Source of the DNA: Eubacteriales bacterium
GTDB lineage: Bacteria; Bacillota; Clostridia; Lachnospirales; Lachnospiraceae
DNA: 55,395 nucleotides
Direction of reading: 5' to 3'
Assembly: GCA_030524785.1 (NCBI GenBank)
Contig: JAUNFZ010000009.1
Coordinates: 1-55,395 of the forward strand
Part shown: positions 52,114-55,395 of the stretch, piece after piece
Numbering within the stretch: the stretch's first letter is position 1
Layout of the letters: each line of letters starts with the position of its first letter
Notes under the pieces: generated by a model
The model's input: only the letters and a program-made list of their open reading frames with translations
Database searches by the model: none
Told to the model about the DNA's origin: nothing
Program-made: the position numbers and the translations under genes

Positions 52114-52161
52114 TTAATACACTCCTTTTGCCCGGATTCTATCTTCATATAAATCTTATAA

Positions 52162-52190
52162 ATTTTATCACAATTTTCCGCAAAACACAA
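52162..52190 (-). promoter_or_regulatory. Promoter of the right-hand operon
   Basis: On the minus strand TTGTGT (52185-52190) and TAAAAT (52162-52167) are 17 bases apart. An overlapping alternative, TTGCGG with TATAAG, is also 17 bases apart. It is the only gap of any size at the head of this operon, which runs leftward for about 27 kb. Confidence 0.5.
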
Positions 52191-52192
52191 GG

Positions 52193-52221
52193 TTTACTTC
52201 CCCGCTCTTTTCGTTTATAAT
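52193..52221 (+). promoter_or_regulatory. Promoter of the GT8 gene
   Basis: TTTACT (52193-52198) and a perfect TATAAT (52216-52221) are 17 bases apart. The start codon lies 30 bases further on. It stands back to back with the minus-strand promoter. Confidence 0.7.
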
Positions 52222-52251
52222 GAGTTTATTCTTAGAAAAGGACTATGTTTT

Positions 52252-53229
52252 ATGAATGTTATATATATCGCCACGGATTCCTACGTATCTCTGCTTGGAG
52301 TTTCCATGCTGTCGCTTTTAGAAAATACATCTGATCTTTTGCAGCTAAATATATACATTTTATCCTCCGACCTTTGTCCCCAAAACCAACAGACATTATC
52401 TCATCTTGCCAGGCAATATAAGCGCACTATATCCTATATTGATATTTCCGGATATGAAGAACTGTTTTCTTTTCATTTTGATACATCAGGTTTTCATCCA
52501 ATTGTTCTTGCGCGCCTTCTGCTGGCAGAATATTTGCCAGACGATTTAGAACGCATACTTTATCTGGACTGCGATACGATTGTACACGGCAGTCTGCGTA
52601 ACCTTGAAGATGTTTCTCTGGAAAATGCCGCTTTTGCCGCTGTTCCCGAGCTCTGTATGCCGCCTGCTCAAAAGAAAGCGCTTGGTCTTTCGCCCCAGGA
52701 TACGTATTTTAACTGTGGTGTTCTCTTAATCCATCTGGCATATTGGCGCAGGCATCATCTTTCACGACAGTTTATTTCTTATTATGAAGAAATGAACGGC
52801 CAATTGTTATATAATGATCAGGATATTCTAAATCACTGCTGTCGTGGACACGTTTGCCCGCTGTCCCACAGCTATAATCTATCCCCGGCGCTTCGCTACT
52901 TTCCGCGCTGGTTTATAAAGACTTACCAACCAGCCTATTACTGCGCCAGCGCAAAAGAATACCGCATGATTTTAGAGCATCCATCTATTATTCACTTTTT
53001 GGGGGAAGAACGTCCCTGGTTTCGCGGCAACTGGAATTTTTACCGTCAGGTATATGAGCATTATAAAGCTTTGTCGCCCTGGAGAGAGGAAGCGCTTATC
53101 CCCGGAAAAGAACTGCAGCTGCTTTGCTATCACATATTAAATTGTATCACCCGCATCTGTCCCTGGTTTCGCAAATGGTTTACACAGCTGATCGGAATTC
53201 GTTACTATAAACTGACCAAGAAAAAATAA
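52252..53229 (+). CDS. GT8 family glycosyltransferase
   Basis: A 325-residue retaining glycosyltransferase with the GT8 pattern: NVIYIATDSYVSLLGVSMLS at the N-terminus, RLLLAEYLPDDLERILYLDC with the DCD metal motif, FNCGVLLIHLAYWR, YNDQDILNHCC and IIHFLGEERPW. The C-terminus is short and basic. The ATG at 52252 has GAAAAGGAC upstream. It is on the plus strand, divergent from the second operon, with its own promoter. It and the following GT2 gene form a small unit that may modify one of the two polymers. Confidence 0.9.
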   Translation: MNVIYIATDSYVSLLGVSMLSLLENTSDLLQLNIYILSSDLCPQNQQTLSHLARQYKRTISYIDISGYEELFSFHFDTSGFHPIVLARLLLAEYLPDDLERILYLDCDTIVHGSLRNLEDVSLENAAFAAVPELCMPPAQKKALGLSPQDTYFNCGVLLIHLAYWRRHHLSRQFISYYEEMNGQLLYNDQDILNHCCRGHVCPLSHSYNLSPALRYFPRWFIKTYQPAYYCASAKEYRMILEHPSIIHFLGEERPWFRGNWNFYRQVYEHYKALSPWREEALIPGKELQLLCYHILNCITRICPWFRKWFTQLIGIRYYKLTKKK

Positions 53230-53310
53230 CCCAGAGCCCAAGACCTGCCACAGGCAATACTTATCAGCCAATTCGGCAGTCATAACAACCAGGCGCATAA
53301 GGAGATTATT

Positions 53311-54240
53311 ATGAAATCCAAACCTGTAATATGTATCCTTCTTTCAACATATAATGGCGAAAAATACCTTGAGCAGCAGCTTGACAGTATTTTTGCGCAA
53401 ACTTTTGAAAATTTTATTCTCTTTGTCAGGGATGACGGTTCTTCCGATCATACAACGACTATACTTAACGCTTACCAGAAAAAGTATCCCGAGCGTATGC
53501 ACATCATTCCTAATCCTGAAAAGAAAAATCTGGGATATATGGCAAGTTTCTGGGTGCTTTTGTCCGAATGTGCTTCTGCCGATTATTATGCTTTCTGTGA
53601 TCAGGATGATGTCTGGCTTCCTTACAAATTGGAAAATGCCGTTTCCTTGCTGAAGGAAGAAGACCAGCAGCTTCCTGTTCTTTACTTCTGTAATTATGAA
53701 TATTGCGACGCCGACCTGAATCCACTGCATCCTGCGCCTGCAGTTTCTATGCCGATCACGTTAAAAGACGTCCTATTCTATACTCCGGCCTTTGGTTTTT
53801 CCATCGTAATCAACGATACCCTGCGCCAAATGGCCCTTTCCACGTCCAGCCGTGAACGACTCCCCCACGATGGCTGGGTACAGAAAATTGCCGCTGCCTG
53901 CGGAAAAATTCTATATGATCCCCGCATAGCAGCATATTATCGCCGTCATGATAAAGCTGTCACCGCCAGCAATAAGCAGCTTTTTTCTCTGATACACCAC
54001 TGGCTCTTTCATGATATTCTAGGTTCTTCTATGAAGGAAAATCACTATGTTTTGGACTGCTTTGCAGAAGAATACGCTGCATTGTTGGATCCAGATAATA
54101 AGCGTCTGCTCACCCTTTTTACCGGTTCTTCTGCTTCTCCTCTTATCTGGGCCAAACGCCTTCTTTTTAGAAAAAGGCTCCGCCCATCGCTGGGCGGAGA
54201 ATTGGCGTTGCGAATATGCTTTTTTCTTAATCGCTATTAG
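53311..54240 (+). CDS. GT2 family glycosyltransferase (rhamnosyltransferase-like)
   Basis: A 309-residue GT2 enzyme with ICILLSTYNGEKYLEQQL, LFVRDDGSSDHTTTIL and the metal motif FCDQDDVWLPYKLE, as in rhamnosyltransferases of the WbgA/RgpB-like type. HDGWVQKIAAACGKI and YYRRHDKAVTASNKQ in the second half also fit. AAGGAG stands six bases before the ATG. It follows the GT8 gene by 81 bases on the same strand; I see no promoter in this gap, so the two are probably cotranscribed. dTDP-rhamnose is available from the rml genes, but the donor is not proven. Confidence 0.87.
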   Translation: MKSKPVICILLSTYNGEKYLEQQLDSIFAQTFENFILFVRDDGSSDHTTTILNAYQKKYPERMHIIPNPEKKNLGYMASFWVLLSECASADYYAFCDQDDVWLPYKLENAVSLLKEEDQQLPVLYFCNYEYCDADLNPLHPAPAVSMPITLKDVLFYTPAFGFSIVINDTLRQMALSTSSRERLPHDGWVQKIAAACGKILYDPRIAAYYRRHDKAVTASNKQLFSLIHHWLFHDILGSSMKENHYVLDCFAEEYAALLDPDNKRLLTLFTGSSASPLIWAKRLLFRKRLRPSLGGELALRICFFLNRY

Positions 54241-54288
54241 CAGAAGCTGATTACCCCTTAGTGGTTACCCAATATACCAGCACCATTT

Positions 54289-55227
54289 TCACTCCTGCTT
54301 TTCTATCCTGCTCTCTATCTTCCGCGAGATCAGATACCGCGGTCTTCCTTTTACTTCCTCATAAATCTTGGATATATAATATCCGATAATGCCCAGGCTG
54401 ATCATAATCACGCTGCCAATAAATAAAATCAGCAGAATCACCGTGGTAAATCCTTCCACCGCATGACCGCCGAAGTATTTTACCAGCGTTTGGATTCCCA
54501 GCAAAATTCCCAGCAGAAATACTCCCACGCCGGCAAAGGTGACAAACTGCATGGGCGCGGAGGAAAAAGCCACAATGTTGGTAATGGCATATTTGATGAG
54601 GGATTTCGTGGACCATTTAGATTCGCCTTCCTCCCTCTCCCGCACGTCAAATTCCACAGAAGTGGACTTAAAACCGATCCAGGAAGAAAGAGCCCGGAAA
54701 AACGCGTTTCGTTCCGGCATCTCCAGAAGGGCTTCCACTGCTCTGCGATCCATCAGTTTGAAGTCCGAAGCCCGGGACATGTCGATTCCCACTGCCTTGG
54801 AAATGATTTTGTAAAACAGCCCCGCGCTGGCCTTATGCATGGCGCTTTCCTTGCCGCGACTGTGCTTCACTCCCTCCACAACCTCATAGCCCTGCTCCCA
54901 GAGCCTGTACATTTCTATCAGCGTTTCCGGCGGATGCTGAAGGTCGCAGTCCATTACCACGCAGCAGTCGCCCTTTGCATTGGCAAGTCCTGCAAACATG
55001 GCGGACTCTTTTCCAAAATTTCTGGAAAAATGCACGCCTGTCACATGAGAATCTGAAGCAGCCGTTTCCTCTATCTGCCTCCATGTGGCGTCTTTTGATC
55101 CGTCGTCCACAAAGACCAGCTCATAACTGATCCCGGCATTTTTCAGTACTTCTCCGATCACCTGCGCCGCTTTTGCAATCATTTTTTCCTCGTTGTAAGC
55201 AGGCAATACCACCGACATTATGCTCAT
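54289..55227 (-). CDS. GtrB/ArnC-like undecaprenyl-phosphate glycosyltransferase (GT2)
   Basis: A 312-residue GT2 enzyme: MSVVLPAYNEEKMIAKAA, VFVDDGSKDATW, the metal motif VVMDCDLQHPPE, then FKLMDRRAVEALLEMPERN and EREEGESKWSTKSLIKYA, typical of ArnC/GtrB. Two C-terminal helices (FVTFAGVGVFLLGILLGI and FIGSVIMISLGIIGYYI) anchor it. The ATG at 55227 has GGAGG nine bases upstream; the longer frame has no site. It should make an undecaprenyl-phosphate sugar. It stands alone with its own promoter, convergent with the GT2 gene, and has no GtrA neighbour here, so it may serve YfhO or one of the GT-C proteins. Confidence 0.9.
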   Translation of the reverse strand: MSIMSVVLPAYNEEKMIAKAAQVIGEVLKNAGISYELVFVDDGSKDATWRQIEETAASDSHVTGVHFSRNFGKESAMFAGLANAKGDCCVVMDCDLQHPPETLIEMYRLWEQGYEVVEGVKHSRGKESAMHKASAGLFYKIISKAVGIDMSRASDFKLMDRRAVEALLEMPERNAFFRALSSWIGFKSTSVEFDVREREEGESKWSTKSLIKYAITNIVAFSSAPMQFVTFAGVGVFLLGILLGIQTLVKYFGGHAVEGFTTVILLILFIGSVIMISLGIIGYYISKIYEEVKGRPRYLISRKIESRIEKQE

Positions 55228-55276
55228 ATACAGCATCCTCCGTCCTTCAAAATAATCCATCTTTAAAGCCACTACA

Positions 55277-55305
55277 ACTATACCATAAGTATAACATAAT
55301 TTCAA
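55277..55305 (-). promoter_or_regulatory. Promoter of the GtrB-like gene at the right end
   Basis: On the minus strand TTGAAA (55300-55305) and TATAGT (55277-55282) are 17 bases apart, about 50 bases upstream of the start. Confidence 0.55.
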
Positions 55306-55357
55306 ATACAGATGTATAATATAGAATTCCTCTGTTTTACTCCTAAAATGAAATTTT

Positions 55358-55389
55358 AAATTCCACCGCCCGCTTATGCGGTGGAATTT
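55358..55389. terminator. 12-bp perfect hairpin at the right edge, possible terminator
   Basis: AAATTCCACCGC and GCGGTGGAATTT pair perfectly around an eight-base loop. There is no long T run directly after the stem on either strand, so it may end transcription from either side or be a small repeat. The direction cannot be told because the neighbouring gene is outside the window. Confidence 0.45.
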
Positions 55390-55395
55390 ACTCCT

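Noticed and set aside
54241-54288. Terminator between the convergent GT2 genes
   Set aside because: Only weak partial inverted repeats (around GGTAACC and GGGGTAAT) are present and there is no T run, so I do not call it.
1-55395. CRISPR arrays, tRNA, rRNA or riboswitches
   Set aside because: I saw no regularly spaced repeats, no tRNA-like cloverleaf and no rRNA or recognisable riboswitch sequence anywhere in the window.

Overview
The window looks like a cell-wall or capsular polysaccharide region from a Gram-positive Clostridia genome, most likely a gut Lachnospiraceae. The grounds are strong GGAGG-type ribosome binding sites, tightly packed ATGA-coupled genes, YfhO, CotH/VTC and Rpn-type families, and no outer-membrane genes. 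The taxonomic call is inference. Almost every gene lies on the minus strand, so transcription runs right to left.

Region 1 (20679 down to position 1) is one long operon. It starts at a clear sigma-70 promoter with a perfect palindrome at the expected start site. It encodes dTDP-rhamnose synthesis (rfbD, rfbB, rfbA, rfbC), an ABC exporter of the Wzm/Wzt type with a C-terminal carbohydrate-recognition domain, a methyltransferase, a kinase-like/double GT2 fusion, two more double-GT2 enzymes, a YfhO membrane protein, a dTDP-4-amino-4,6-dideoxygalactose transaminase, a single GT2, a polyprenyl-phosphate sugar-phosphate transferase, and the start of an unidentified Gln-rich protein.

Region 2 (about 20.7-24.8 kb) is an accessory island. 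It holds a full Rpn-family nuclease gene, a decayed second copy with the same 3' flank, and between them a three-gene unit: a GNAT acetyltransferase, an unknown 134-residue protein and a SecB-like chaperone. A pRiA4b ORF-3-like gene and a decayed coding fragment follow.

Region 3 (52113 down to 24839) is a second polysaccharide operon, visibly more AT-rich, especially from about 37 to 52 kb. It starts with a GT4 enzyme and a second Wzm/Wzt exporter. Next come a methyltransferase with a triplicated C-terminal domain, two glycosyltransferases, a VTC/DUF4956/CotH trio, a GT-C-like membrane protein, a CDP-sugar branch (rfbF, rfbG, rfbH) with acetaldehyde dehydrogenase, 4-hydroxy-2-oxovalerate aldolase, a thiamine-diphosphate enzyme and two SDR reductases, and finally a GtrB / membrane glycosyltransferase / GtrA side-chain module. 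Three poly-G tracts of 8 or 9 bases lie in this operon's coding strand. One splits the membrane glycosyltransferase into two frames, which suggests phase variation or a sequencing slip.

Region 4 (52.2-55.4 kb) has a divergent GT8 and GT2 pair on the plus strand and a convergent GtrB-like GT2.

Two ideas deserve most attention. First, the CDP-sugar genes could build a 4-C-branched sugar with a four-carbon branch (erwiniose-like), using 4-hydroxy-2-oxovalerate as the acyl donor. Second, both exporters have, directly downstream of the Wzt gene, a methyltransferase system that shares one uncharacterised domain, resembling WbdD-type chain capping in Gram-negative O-antigen synthesis. Both are inferences from gene content and motifs. 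No database search was possible.
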